From positions 62,001 through 126,000 of the forward strand of contig JAKAGZ010000001.1 of assembly GCA_021815365.1 (NCBI GenBank): a DNA stretch of 64,000 nucleotides, given 5' to 3'. How positions within the stretch are numbered: position 1 is the first letter of the stretch; every line of letters begins with the position of its first letter. Below are positions 38,138 through 47,274 of this stretch, one piece after another. This stretch comes from Bacteroidota bacterium (GTDB lineage Bacteria; Bacteroidota; Ignavibacteria; Ignavibacteriales; Ignavibacteriaceae). The position numbers and the translations under genes were made by a program. Under the pieces are notes generated by a model. That model saw nothing but the letters and a program-made list of their open reading frames with translations, was not told the origin of the DNA and made no database searches.

Positions 38138-38357
38138 CCAAGCTTCCGCGCTTACGTGGAAAGGATTTAGTATCTGTTCTTCAAAAATTTGGTTTTCGTG
38201 TTCTGAGAGTAAAAGGAAGTCATCATATTCTAAAGCACATGGACGGCAGACAAACGGTAGTACCGGTTCATAGAAATGAAGTTCTTGGGCGGGTTTGTTG
38301 TCAAAGATTTTAAGAAGTTGCGGTATCTCTGTTTCTGAGTTAATCAATGAGTTATAA
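38134..38357 (+). pseudogene. HicA-type toxin, frameshifted in the C-terminal third
   Basis: The open frame reads KLPRLRGKDLVSVLQKFGFR, VKGSHHILKHMDGRQTVVPVH and then ends early at 38313 after VCCQRF. A one-base change near 38290 restores the expected end GLLSKILRSCGISVSELINEL, stopping at 38357. The catalytic His in GSHH is kept, but the C-terminal helix is lost, so activity is doubtful. It is the third damaged toxin in the cluster. Confidence 0.75.
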
Positions 38358-38372
38358 CAGGAAAAAAAGATA

Positions 38373-39749
38373 ATGGTTGAACTACGATTTGCAGCAGAAA
38401 AAGTAAATGGACAGCCTATCAGCGGGTCTCTAACTGCTGCTTCAGTAAGAGAGGGAAAGCAGAAGATATACCGCCTTGCTGAAAAGAATCAGTTAAAGCT
38501 CATGTCTATCGAAAAAAAAGCCACGTTCCTTTATAAAGTAAGAAAAGGGGGAGAAAAACCCGTTAAAGGAGAGCAGAAAGCTTTTACCAAAAAAGAAGTT
38601 GAAGATGCTCTCACAAAAATGGGTTATACGATTGTTTCAGTAAATAAAAAACTCTTTGAATTCCACATTAATCCCCCCCAGACAGAGATAGTTTCTTTTG
38701 TAAAGATCAGCGCAGAACTGCTTGAGCAAAAACTTCCCTACAGCGAAATACTTACTCTTCTTATCGGTGACACAGAAAACAAAACACTAAGGGAAACGCT
38801 GAAAGAAATTAATAATGATTTAAAGAAAGGTGCAGACAGCGAAGCTACTTTTTTGAAGTATCAGCCTGTGTTTGGAAAATTTACAGCCTATATGCTTGGG
38901 CTTGCTTCAAAAAGCGGCAACATGACTGAAATATATAAGGCAACCGCAAAGTTCCTTGAAAGAAAAATGGAATTCAAAAAAAGTTTGAGGAGCGCTTTAA
39001 TAACACCCGCACTGACTCTTTTTGTACTTTTTATTGCCTGCTTGTTTTATGTCGGCTATATCTTCCCGGAAACTGCAAAACTGTTTTTAAAATTTGGAAT
39101 AGATCTCCCGCCAATGACTGCCTTTACACTTAAGCTGAGTGATTTTCTTACAGAGAACAAACTTCTGGTGACGCTCGTTGTTCTGATTCCACCGGTGGTT
39201 TTATGGAGATATTTTAAAACAAAAAACGGGGCTTACATTTTTGATAAATTTATTTTGAAAATACCTGCGATCGGATCTTTGATACACAAAACTGTTATTG
39301 AGGTATACTGCAGAGTATTCTACACTCTTTACAGCGGGTCTGCAGAAAGTATTGAGCCGATAAGAATTGCTTCAGAAGCATCGGGCAATAAATATTTTGA
39401 AGGCAGGATCAAGAACGTTGCAATTCCTCTGATGATAAAAAAAGGAATAGGTATTACAGAAGCCTTTGAGGCGGCTGGAGTTTTTACAGATACTGCTATT
39501 TCAAGGCTTCATTCCGGCGAGGAAACCGGCACTATAAAAAATACTTCTCTTCAAATTGCAAATTATTATGAGGCGGAAACTGTTTACCGTTTAAAGAATA
39601 TTATAGAATTAATTCAGATATTTATAGCTATGATTATAATGATTGTTATGATTTTACTAACGCTTGTCTCGGCTGAAACAGCAACAATAAGACCGAAGAC
39701 ACCAGGAACTGTTATGAACCAACAGCATATCGAGAGAACTATAGCATGA
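38373..39749 (+). CDS. pilC: Type IV pilus inner-membrane platform protein PilC (GspF family)
   Basis: The 458-residue platform protein has an N-terminal cytoplasmic region of about 110 residues followed by two GspF halves. Each half ends in membrane segments: ALITPALTLFVLFIACLFYVG (about 210-233) and IQIFIAMIIMIVMILLTLVS (near 410-430). GLASKSGNMTEIYKATAKFLE and LHSGEETGTIKNTSLQIANY are the family's repeated motifs. It couples the PilB and PilT motors to subunit extraction and overlaps pilB by four bases. Confidence 0.92.
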   Translation: MVELRFAAEKVNGQPISGSLTAASVREGKQKIYRLAEKNQLKLMSIEKKATFLYKVRKGGEKPVKGEQKAFTKKEVEDALTKMGYTIVSVNKKLFEFHINPPQTEIVSFVKISAELLEQKLPYSEILTLLIGDTENKTLRETLKEINNDLKKGADSEATFLKYQPVFGKFTAYMLGLASKSGNMTEIYKATAKFLERKMEFKKSLRSALITPALTLFVLFIACLFYVGYIFPETAKLFLKFGIDLPPMTAFTLKLSDFLTENKLLVTLVVLIPPVVLWRYFKTKNGAYIFDKFILKIPAIGSLIHKTVIEVYCRVFYTLYSGSAESIEPIRIASEASGNKYFEGRIKNVAIPLMIKKGIGITEAFEAAGVFTDTAISRLHSGEETGTIKNTSLQIANYYEAETVYRLKNIIELIQIFIAMIIMIVMILLTLVSAETATIRPKTPGTVMNQQHIERTIA

Positions 39750-41536
39750 TTGATACTAATCTTGAAATGACGGATAAGATCGGTTATTTACTTTTTAAGA
39801 AAGGAATAATCGACAGCGCCGTATTAGAAAAAGCACTTGCAGCAAAAGCCAACGACAAAGGCAAGATAAAAAGAAATCTTGCGCAAATACTTGTGCAGGA
39901 CTTTAATTACGACCACGATACCATCTTCAGAGAAGTTGCGATCTTATATGCTTTCAGAGAACTTGAGATCAACCCCGATGAAATACCACAACGCCGTATA
40001 GAAGCTATAAAGCAAATGATGAACGATACCAATGAGCAGCTTAAGAATCAGATGCTCGAGCATAAGATCATTCCTTTTATGTACGATGACAGGATGAAGG
40101 ATAAATTAATTCTTGCTGCGATCGATCCAACAGACAGGAATATTCCCAAGGTAGCTTTCGGGCTGCAGGCAAAAAAATATGAAGTAGTATATATAAAGAA
40201 AAAAGATTTTGAAAGACTGATACAAATTGTACTTCCTCCCGAAAACGTTTACCTCAAAGCCATGGAAGAAGTCGCGCCGGAGATTGAGATTGAAAGGGAA
40301 GAAAGTACGCTTGATGAAGAAGAGCTTGATGCCGAGATAAACAAAAGTGCATTGATCAACCTTGTTGAAGGAGCGCTTCTCGAAGGAGTGAGAAGGGGAG
40401 CGAGCGATGTTCATTTCATTCCACGTGCAGGGAATAAAACAGAAATAAATTTCCGCATAGACGGAAAGCTCCAGGTATGGCACGTTCAGGAAAACACACT
40501 GCCCGAGGCTGTCGTCGCTGTTGTTAAAGACAGGTCGAAGGGAATGGACAGGTTTGAAAGGGAAAAAGCCCAGGATGGATTTATACAGAGAGATATAGAT
40601 GGAAATATTATCCGCTTCAGGGTTTCTGTTTTGCCAATGGTTGGTACGGAACTTAAAAATAAATTTGAAAGCGTAGTAATCAGAATTCTTGACGACAGAA
40701 AAGTCATCCGTGATATTGATAAACTCGGTCTTGCTGGTTACGCCAAAGAAGTTTTTTTGAAAGCGATAAACCAGCCGCAGGGAATGGTGATATTAACAGG
40801 TCCTACAGGTAGTGGTAAAAGCACTACACTTGTTGCAGCGCTTTACCAGGTAATTGACCCGTCAGTAAATGTCCTTACAGTAGAAGACCCGGTTGAATAT
40901 GTTATTGAAGGCGCGCGCCAGTTGAAGATAGGTTACAAAATGAATTTTGAGCAGGCGATCAGGTCTATTCTTCGCCACGATCCCGATATAGTTCTTGTGG
41001 GGGAGATGAGAGATAAAGAAACCGCCGAAGTTGCGATTAAGCTGGCTAACACAGGGCACTTAACTTTTTCCACGCTTCACACAAATGATGCGCCAAGTGC
41101 TGTTGCAAGGTTATATAAAATGGGGATCGAACCGTTCCTTATTGCCTATGCTATAAATTTAATCGTTGCTCAACGTCTTGTCAGAAGACTATGCCCGGAT
41201 TGCAAAAAGAAAGTTGCAAACTTTGACGAATCAGTTATGAGAGCAGCAGGGCTTAATATTGCCGAATGGAGAAACTATGTTGTGTATGAACCAAAGGGGT
41301 GCGATAAATGTAATAAAACCGGCTATAAAGGAAGACTGGCGATCCATGAAGCTCTGTACTTTACCAAAGAGATAAGAGAAATAATCGTCAGGTCCGGTAT
41401 TGAAGTAGATGAAGAAAAGATCAGGTTGCAGGCTAAGAAAGAAGGAATGTTGAATTTACGTGAAGCAGGACTGGAAAAAGTAAAATTGGGATTGACATCA
41501 ATCGAAGAAGTTATTGCCTCTACTTCTGAAGGATAA
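39746..41536 (+). CDS. pilB: Type IV pilus assembly ATPase PilB (GspE family)
   Basis: The 596-residue extension motor. The N-terminal 150 residues look like a MshEN/GspE-N domain (KIGYLLFKKGIIDSAVLEKAL). The ATPase core has Walker A GPTGSGKST with Lys at residue 358, the Asp box TVEDPVEY, Walker B ILRHDPDIVLVGEMRDKETA and the His box STLHTNDAPSA. A tetra-Cys zinc motif, CPDC...CDKC, lies near residues 490-525. It drives pilin polymerisation at the inner membrane. Confidence 0.95.
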   Translation: MIDTNLEMTDKIGYLLFKKGIIDSAVLEKALAAKANDKGKIKRNLAQILVQDFNYDHDTIFREVAILYAFRELEINPDEIPQRRIEAIKQMMNDTNEQLKNQMLEHKIIPFMYDDRMKDKLILAAIDPTDRNIPKVAFGLQAKKYEVVYIKKKDFERLIQIVLPPENVYLKAMEEVAPEIEIEREESTLDEEELDAEINKSALINLVEGALLEGVRRGASDVHFIPRAGNKTEINFRIDGKLQVWHVQENTLPEAVVAVVKDRSKGMDRFEREKAQDGFIQRDIDGNIIRFRVSVLPMVGTELKNKFESVVIRILDDRKVIRDIDKLGLAGYAKEVFLKAINQPQGMVILTGPTGSGKSTTLVAALYQVIDPSVNVLTVEDPVEYVIEGARQLKIGYKMNFEQAIRSILRHDPDIVLVGEMRDKETAEVAIKLANTGHLTFSTLHTNDAPSAVARLYKMGIEPFLIAYAINLIVAQRLVRRLCPDCKKKVANFDESVMRAAGLNIAEWRNYVVYEPKGCDKCNKTGYKGRLAIHEALYFTKEIREIIVRSGIEVDEEKIRLQAKKEGMLNLREAGLEKVKLGLTSIEEVIASTSEG

Positions 41537-41612
41537 GAAGAAATAATAATTTATAGAGCCTCACAAAACTCGGGGCGGTGGAGTGCAACTATGCAAGTAG
41601 AATTTGATGAAG

Positions 41613-41680
41613 CCTGTCTGCGCGAAGCCCCGCCTCCCAAAGTACTTTGTACGGCGGGCAGGCGCTTCAGCATAGGCAGG
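41613..41680. repeat. Large imperfect palindrome downstream of pilB
   Basis: CCTGTCTG and GCGAAGC on the left pair with GCTTC and GGCAGG on the right, with an inner AGTAC-GTAC hairpin. It is GC-rich in an AT-rich setting and ends CATAGGCAGG. It shares its CCTG-CAGG outer arms with the palindromes at 15345-15365 and 58785-58804. Confidence 0.6.
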
Positions 41681-41714
41681 TGAATTTGATCTTTGGCATT
41701 ACAGAGTGTTAGAA

Positions 41715-41850
41715 AATAAGGTAATAAGGTTCAGTTTGTATTTTTAGTGCGTGTTACTAAGGTCTGAAGAAAGAGATAAACAATAAGGTTTTAAATGAAA
41801 ACCTTAGTAACAAAACTAATCCTCCCCAACACTTAACCTTATTACCTATT
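41715..41850. mobile_element. MITE-like nested hairpin element, copy 1
   Basis: Outer arms AATAAGGTAATAAGGTT (41715-41731) and its near-complement ending at 41850; middle arms GTTACTAAGGT and ACCTTAGTAAC (41753-41763, 41801-41811); inner arms AAGGTTTT and AAAACCTT (41785-41792, 41798-41805). It has no gene. A second element with the same design is at 58612-58749. Confidence 0.75.
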
Positions 41851-41974
41851 TAGAATCTCAAATAGTATTGTGACTGTAGGGTGAAAATAGAATTACTAAG
41901 GAAGAAAGGTCTTAGGGTGGAGTACAAAATAGAAAAATGATAACACTGTAATTAAAATAAGGAGAAATATTTTT

Positions 41975-43207
41975 TTGGTACTTGACAGCGAATATAAAAC
42001 TGTTCTGAAGAAATTTCTTGATACAGTTCCCGCAATATATTACGGGACTGAAAAAGTCAATTATATACTTGAGAACATAGAAAAAATATCTCCCGACAGC
42101 AGAATGGTTCTCAGAAACCTCGTCAACCGTTTGCTGACAAGTATGATTGAAAGGGACGCTTCCGATATTGAATTAGGCGGGCACGGCAACGGCGGCTTTG
42201 TTTGGTTAAGAGTATATGGTAAAAAAGAAAGAGTAAAAGAATTTCCTCAGTTCACAGATGATGAAGCTGCTGTGATTATTATTAACCTGCTGAACAACAA
42301 TCAGAGGAGATATCTTTCCGTTACAAGGAATCTTGATTTCAGCTATACTTTTTTTTATGAGAGGAAAAAAATTGAAGCAAGGTTCAGAGCTTGTACATAT
42401 TTCGATATGGAAACGCTGGCTCTTAATATGAGGGCTATAAACAGCACGATACGACCGCTTAACACACTTGAATTTCATTCAAACGTAATTAAGGTAATGA
42501 GCCACAGCTATATTAAATTTGGTTTGTCACTTATTACGGGAATCACAGGTTCTGGTAAGTCAACAACTTTAGATGCAATAATAGAAGAGCATAATAAATA
42601 TGATCCTGCCCACATAGTAATTATTGCATCGCCGATTGAATATGTTCATAAGTCTAATGTTTGCATCATCAGGCACAGGGAAGTTGGCAGAGATGTTCTG
42701 AGTTTTAAGGACGGAGTTATCCAGGCGCTGAGGCAGGATCCCGATATAATTATTATTGGTGAAATGCGCGACCCCGAAACGATCATAGCTGCACTTGAAG
42801 TTACAGATACAGGTCATAAAGTCTTTTCTACATTGCATACTTCGTCTGCAGTAGAATCAATAGATAGAATAGTAGCTGAGGTTCATCCGACAGAACAGGA
42901 AAGAGTAAGGAACAGGTTAGCCGATGTTTTAATTTCAGTTGTGTCACAGAAACTTGTTCCGAGCCTAGACGGAAAACGTATCCTTGCAAAAGAAGTGCTC
43001 ATTGTAACTCCAAGTGTTAAAGCTGCAATAAAAAATAACAACACAAGTGAAATTTATATGATGATAAACCAGGGCGGGCAAAGCGGGATGATAACAATGG
43101 AACAGGATTTAAAGAGGCTTTATCTTAACAAAAGGATCAGCCTTGATACGGCAATAGCCTATGCAAATAATAAAACGAGAATACAACAAATTCTTTCTGC
43201 TGTGTAA
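41975..43207 (+). CDS. pilT: PilT-like pilus retraction ATPase
   Basis: A 410-residue ATPase from a TTG start. It has an N-terminal segment (SSDIELGGHGNG-like), Walker A GITGSGKST with Lys at residue 195, the Asp-box ASPIEYVHKS, Walker B ALRQDPDIIIIGEMRDPETI and STLHTSSAVESIDRIV. The C-terminal region KRLYLNKRISLDTAIAYANN is typical of PilT/PilU. This favours a retraction motor over a second PilB. It begins a second operon that continues through pilMN, pilO and pilQ. Confidence 0.88.
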   Translation: MVLDSEYKTVLKKFLDTVPAIYYGTEKVNYILENIEKISPDSRMVLRNLVNRLLTSMIERDASDIELGGHGNGGFVWLRVYGKKERVKEFPQFTDDEAAVIIINLLNNNQRRYLSVTRNLDFSYTFFYERKKIEARFRACTYFDMETLALNMRAINSTIRPLNTLEFHSNVIKVMSHSYIKFGLSLITGITGSGKSTTLDAIIEEHNKYDPAHIVIIASPIEYVHKSNVCIIRHREVGRDVLSFKDGVIQALRQDPDIIIIGEMRDPETIIAALEVTDTGHKVFSTLHTSSAVESIDRIVAEVHPTEQERVRNRLADVLISVVSQKLVPSLDGKRILAKEVLIVTPSVKAAIKNNNTSEIYMMINQGGQSGMITMEQDLKRLYLNKRISLDTAIAYANNKTRIQQILSAV

Positions 43208-44746
43208 ATGAAACAACTCATATTTACATATTGTGAAGGCAACGATACAAAGATTGCTGTTGTTCAGAAGGAAAAAGATAAAATAAAAATACTTCGCACA
43301 GCGTCATTCGATGTCGTCACGCCGGCTTTTAATGTTGATGAAGATATGGCAGGGCTTAGGTTTGAAGGAGACGAGCTTAGCCTGGAAGCTTTGAAAAAAA
43401 GCGAACCGGCAGAAGCAGCCGGACTTTCCAACGTGAGCTTAATTAATAATTCACTGAAAGGTATTAATTTAAGTAAATCGCGGTTTATTACTGTGCTTAC
43501 AGAGCCTGCTGTTCATTATCATTTTTTTGAGGGAAGCAGAAAAGCAAAAACGGGAAATTTTACACAGGAGATTGTCGAGGATATTCATCAGTCAAAAAAC
43601 GTAGCCATTGACCAGGAAAATCTTGCGTATGTTGAACTTGCAGATAAATCCTGGATGGCTGTTTTTTTAAGCGGAGAAATATCGTGCATCAGGATGATCA
43701 ATGCTCTTGCGCAATATAACGGGAAAAGGATTTATAAAATTCATGCGGTCAAAAGTGCGGAGATATCTTTGGCTTACTATGTTGCAAAAAGCAAAAAATT
43801 CTTTCCCGATGATCATTCTTTAATTGTGTATATCGGTAAAGAATACAGCAAGCTGATCTTTTTGCGGGGAAGAAAATTAAAACATATAGGCGGTACACTT
43901 GACATCGGCAAAATCAATCTTCATACTTATGATGTTTATTTCTCTAAAATTCTGCTTGAAATGGAAAACGGGGGAATATCTTCGCTCGATAACATTATCG
44001 TTTGCGGCGAAGACGATTCAGAAAATATTATTCTTTCATTTTACGGTACATTCCCCGAAGCAAATGTTTCGAGGCTCGACTTTTCAGGCCTTGATATAGA
44101 CGGGCTTAACAAGGAAGCGAGAGAATCTCTTTCTGCCTTTAGCGTTCCTATTGCTGCTGCCGAAGATTTCTTCGATGAGGAGGAGGAGCTTCACAAAGGA
44201 ATTAATCTGCTTCCGCGCTATGTAAGAGAGGAACAAAGGTTTTTGCAGTTTGGATGGCATAGTTATGCTATGCTTCCATTGTTGTTTGTCACTACTTTTT
44301 TCCTGACGCAGAAAATACTTCAAAATCAACGTGAGATGAGTCATATAGGGGACCAGATTAAAACCCAGCAGGTTCTGCTCAGAGAGAATGAAGATATTCT
44401 CAACAGGATCAGTGATCTTGAAGGAAGGATAAATAATTTTGGCACAACACAGGCTATACTCGATTCCGCTGCTGTCGGAACCGAAGTCTGGTCGCACTCT
44501 CTTGAGAAAATTGCCGATTTTTTTGCACACAACAAAAATATTTGGTTAACTAAAATGAACTTAGGTGATGCCGGCAAAGTGAATCTTGAAGGCTATGCTC
44601 TGTCAAAAAACGTGATGACAGATTTTGCATATAAGATGAATTCTGCAGAGCTAAAGAAAGTTTCTTATGAAGCATTGCGCGATAAAAACGCTTATAAATT
44701 TACAATGAACTTTAATCTCTCAAGTTACCAGAAAGATTCTGAATGA
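43208..44746 (+). CDS. PilM-PilN fusion, type IV pilus alignment complex
   Basis: A 512-residue protein that combines an actin-like PilM/GspL-type N-terminal part (about 1-330) with a PilN-like part. The junction is the PilN signature GINLLPRYVREEQ, followed by a membrane helix (SYAMLPLLFVTTFFLTQ, near 350-370), a coiled coil and a small C-terminal domain. Separate PilM and PilN are usual, so this is a natural fusion. It starts immediately after the pilT stop and overlaps pilO by four bases. Confidence 0.78.
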   Translation: MKQLIFTYCEGNDTKIAVVQKEKDKIKILRTASFDVVTPAFNVDEDMAGLRFEGDELSLEALKKSEPAEAAGLSNVSLINNSLKGINLSKSRFITVLTEPAVHYHFFEGSRKAKTGNFTQEIVEDIHQSKNVAIDQENLAYVELADKSWMAVFLSGEISCIRMINALAQYNGKRIYKIHAVKSAEISLAYYVAKSKKFFPDDHSLIVYIGKEYSKLIFLRGRKLKHIGGTLDIGKINLHTYDVYFSKILLEMENGGISSLDNIIVCGEDDSENIILSFYGTFPEANVSRLDFSGLDIDGLNKEARESLSAFSVPIAAAEDFFDEEEELHKGINLLPRYVREEQRFLQFGWHSYAMLPLLFVTTFFLTQKILQNQREMSHIGDQIKTQQVLLRENEDILNRISDLEGRINNFGTTQAILDSAAVGTEVWSHSLEKIADFFAHNKNIWLTKMNLGDAGKVNLEGYALSKNVMTDFAYKMNSAELKKVSYEALRDKNAYKFTMNFNLSSYQKDSE

Positions 44747-45657
44747 ACAGGAAACTCAAAAGCACACTCGGACTTGTTGGCTTGCTTATTTTTATTCTTG
44801 CAGCAGGAGGTGCTTATATTTTTATTTTTCAAAGAGGAAGAATTAAAGATATGCAGAGTGAATTAAAAAAACTGAAAGCAAACGATTATAACACAGCGCA
44901 GTTAACTGCCCAGATGCAGGAATTATCTTCAAGGGAAAAGATTCTCGATTCTACATTAGCCTCGAGGAAGTTTAACATTCCCCAAAATTTATCCTCTATA
45001 AAGTTCTTTAATTTTACCAACCTGGTAACTTCTGGTTTCTCACAGGACCTAACCCAGGTTAATGTTGAATACGTAGAACAGAAACAGGAAAAAGAATTTT
45101 ACTACTATGAATACAAATTAACAGGTACCGGAACTTTTAATGACATCCATCAATTGATTTACGCTATCGAGCAGAGCAAAGAGCTAAAGAAAATAAAATC
45201 CCTTGCTCTTGATGGAGCAGTTCAGACAGATAAAGAAGGTATCCCGAATTTCCTTGTAAACTTTACTATGATTGTGGATGTTTATTTCTCAACGAACAAC
45301 AGGTTTGCAAGCACCGGTTTAAGAGAAAATGTTACTACATCCAGACCATTGTATGACGTTTTTTATCCTCTGATAAGGAATGAAATTCCTCCTAATATTG
45401 ACAATCTTCTTGATGTTCAGGGCGCAAAGCTTCTCGCATTAATTCCTGAAGGCGCCTTCCTTGCCGATGCTAAAGGAAACACTTATTTGCTTTGGGAAGG
45501 AGAGCAGGTTTATCTCGGGTATCTGACAAAGATTGATTATGAAAACAGCAGGGTAAGTTTTATTCTTAATAAAGGCGGAATTATCGAAAAGGTTGATTTA
45601 TATCTGGAAAAAGAAGCGCCGAAAACGAAAAATCAAAACAACGAGATTAAAAAATGA
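44743..45657 (+). CDS. PilO-like alignment complex protein
   Basis: A 304-residue bitopic protein: an N-terminal helix (LGLVGLLIFILAAGGAYIFIF, about 8-30), a coiled coil (MQSELKKLKANDYNTAQLTAQMQ), and a ferredoxin-like periplasmic domain with YYEYKLTGTGTFNDIHQLIYAI. This layout and its position between PilM-PilN and the secretin point to PilO. The extra C-terminal region from about residue 200 (ENVTTSRPLYDVFYPLIRNE, then LLALIPEGAFLADAKGN) resembles PilP, so PilO-PilP content may be combined. Confidence 0.72.
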   Translation: MNRKLKSTLGLVGLLIFILAAGGAYIFIFQRGRIKDMQSELKKLKANDYNTAQLTAQMQELSSREKILDSTLASRKFNIPQNLSSIKFFNFTNLVTSGFSQDLTQVNVEYVEQKQEKEFYYYEYKLTGTGTFNDIHQLIYAIEQSKELKKIKSLALDGAVQTDKEGIPNFLVNFTMIVDVYFSTNNRFASTGLRENVTTSRPLYDVFYPLIRNEIPPNIDNLLDVQGAKLLALIPEGAFLADAKGNTYLLWEGEQVYLGYLTKIDYENSRVSFILNKGGIIEKVDLYLEKEAPKTKNQNNEIKK

Positions 45658-46898
45658 AAAAGAAATTTAGCTCAATACTGGTCTTGCTCATCCTGTCTAT
45701 GTCTTTGCGGGCAGCAGCACAGGATTATTTGCAAAAAACTTTGTCAGGTCAATACAGCCCTGACCAACTGGTATCTCTTTCTGCTTCCCTTCCATTCAAT
45801 AAAGCAGTAGAATTATTAAGCAAGGTAAGCGAAAAGACAACAGGAATAAGAATTGTCTCTTCCGTTGAAAAGACAGACCCGATAGGTATTGAAATTACAA
45901 ATATGTATTACGAAAAAGCGCTTGATGTAATTGTAAGATTAGCCGGGCTTGTTTACGAAAGACAAGATAGTATGATCGTAATTAAAAAGAGCGGGCTGCA
46001 AGAAAAGAAAAGCGCAGATATTTATGCCCCTGTTGACTCAAGAGAAGTAAAAATTTCCGCTATCTTTTTTGAATCCGATGTTAATAAGGCAAGACAGATG
46101 GGAATTAACTGGCAGGTTCTGCTTTCTAAAAATGGGTTGGAAATTGGCGGACAGCTTGGAAATGTTAACCTTAACAAACCCACTACAGGTACCACCACAC
46201 CAACACAAACATTTACTGGTGGTCAGGTAACAGGTAAATCAACTTTTGATGCAGGAGGATTTTTTGGCAATGCAACCGCTTTATTTCAGTTTTTAGAAAG
46301 TGAAAATGTAGGAAACATCATCACAGCTCCAAGTACTATAGTTAGAGACGGGCAGCAGGGAAAAATTCAGGTTGGGTCAGATTTTTCTGTAAAGGTAAAA
46401 GATTTTTCGGGCAACGTTGTTGAAAGGTTTTATCCAACAGGCACAATACTGACTGTAACTCCGCATGTGTATAAGGAAGAAGGGATTAACTATATAGTTT
46501 TAAATATTGCTGCGGAACGCTCTACCTTTTCAGTTTCTGACCTAACTTCAGAAATTAAAAAGACGTCTGCTACTACCCAGGTTGTAATGTTAAATGGCGA
46601 AGAAACAGTGATAGGCGGCTTGTTCAGCGATGAAACAAGTACAGTGCGCACCGGCATCCCGATATTAAAAGACCTGCCCTGGTGGTTCTTCGGGCTGCGT
46701 TATATTTTTGGCAGCGACCAGTCTACTGTTACTAAAAAGGAGCTTGTTATTTTAATAAAAGCTGAACTTATCCCGACCTTAAAAGACAGGCTTGCTATGC
46801 CTCAGTCAACGAACCCGATCAGGGATGAATTGCTGAAAAACAGGAGCAAGATCAGGTATTATCAGTTTAATGAATCAAAAGATAAAGATAATAATTAG
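45654..46898 (+). CDS. Short PilQ/GspD-type secretin
   Basis: A 414-residue outer-membrane secretin. It has a signal peptide (SILVLLILSMSLRAAAQ), an STN/N0-like domain (FNKAVELLSKVSEKTTGIRI), one further N domain, and a C-terminal secretin domain with TAPSTIVRDGQQGKIQVGSD, LNGEETVIGGLFSDETS and GIPILKDLPWWFFGLRYIFG. It would form the pilus exit pore. It is shorter than typical PilQ because it has fewer N domains. It overlaps pilO by four bases. Confidence 0.9.
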   Translation: MKKKFSSILVLLILSMSLRAAAQDYLQKTLSGQYSPDQLVSLSASLPFNKAVELLSKVSEKTTGIRIVSSVEKTDPIGIEITNMYYEKALDVIVRLAGLVYERQDSMIVIKKSGLQEKKSADIYAPVDSREVKISAIFFESDVNKARQMGINWQVLLSKNGLEIGGQLGNVNLNKPTTGTTTPTQTFTGGQVTGKSTFDAGGFFGNATALFQFLESENVGNIITAPSTIVRDGQQGKIQVGSDFSVKVKDFSGNVVERFYPTGTILTVTPHVYKEEGINYIVLNIAAERSTFSVSDLTSEIKKTSATTQVVMLNGEETVIGGLFSDETSTVRTGIPILKDLPWWFFGLRYIFGSDQSTVTKKELVILIKAELIPTLKDRLAMPQSTNPIRDELLKNRSKIRYYQFNESKDKDNN

Positions 46899-46905
46899 GT
46901 AAAAA

Positions 46906-47271
46906 ATGGAATCAATATTAATTGTTGATGACGATATAAATCTTTGCCAGGCGCTGAGCGACGAGCTCCGCGAAGTTGGTTATGAAACTACTTTTGTAAA
47001 CGATGGTGATCAGGCGCTGATACATCTTTCAAACACACCGGCAGACCTGGTTCTTCTTGATCTTAAAATGCCGGGCAAAGATGGGTTTGAAGTTTTGAAA
47101 GAAATGAATGAGAAAAAAATTAATTCAAAAGTAATAGTTCTAACCGCTTATGCAGATGTTAAAAGCGCAATTGATTCGGCTAAAATGGGCGCCAGCGATT
47201 TTATCAGCAAGCCTTATGATTTTGATGAATTATTGATTACGATCAGGAAAGTGTTACAAAAAGACGGGTGA
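46906..47271 (+). CDS. Single-domain response regulator
   Basis: A 121-residue receiver domain: acidic pair in ILIVDDDINLCQAL, phosphoryl Asp in LVLLDLKMPGKDG, Thr in VIVLTAYADV and Lys in FISKPYDFDELL. No output domain follows. It lies seven bases after the secretin and three bases before a large hybrid kinase, so it probably relays phosphate or binds a protein target in the same pathway. Confidence 0.93.
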   Translation: MESILIVDDDINLCQALSDELREVGYETTFVNDGDQALIHLSNTPADLVLLDLKMPGKDGFEVLKEMNEKKINSKVIVLTAYADVKSAIDSAKMGASDFISKPYDFDELLITIRKVLQKDG

Positions 47272-47274
47272 AAT

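Larger units (their letters stand above)
41537..41974. other. 438-base gap between pilB and pilT, filled with repeats
   Basis: No gene is visible. It contains a large imperfect palindrome (41613-41680) and a nested-hairpin MITE-like element (41715-41850). The first 70 bases and the last 120 bases show nothing recognisable except AGGAG before the TTG start of pilT. Confidence 0.7.

Noticed and set aside
36952-38357. Frameshifts in the toxin genes as sequencing errors
   Set aside because: All long genes nearby are intact and at least three separate toxins are damaged, including by a TGA stop, so errors are unlikely, although not excluded without reads.
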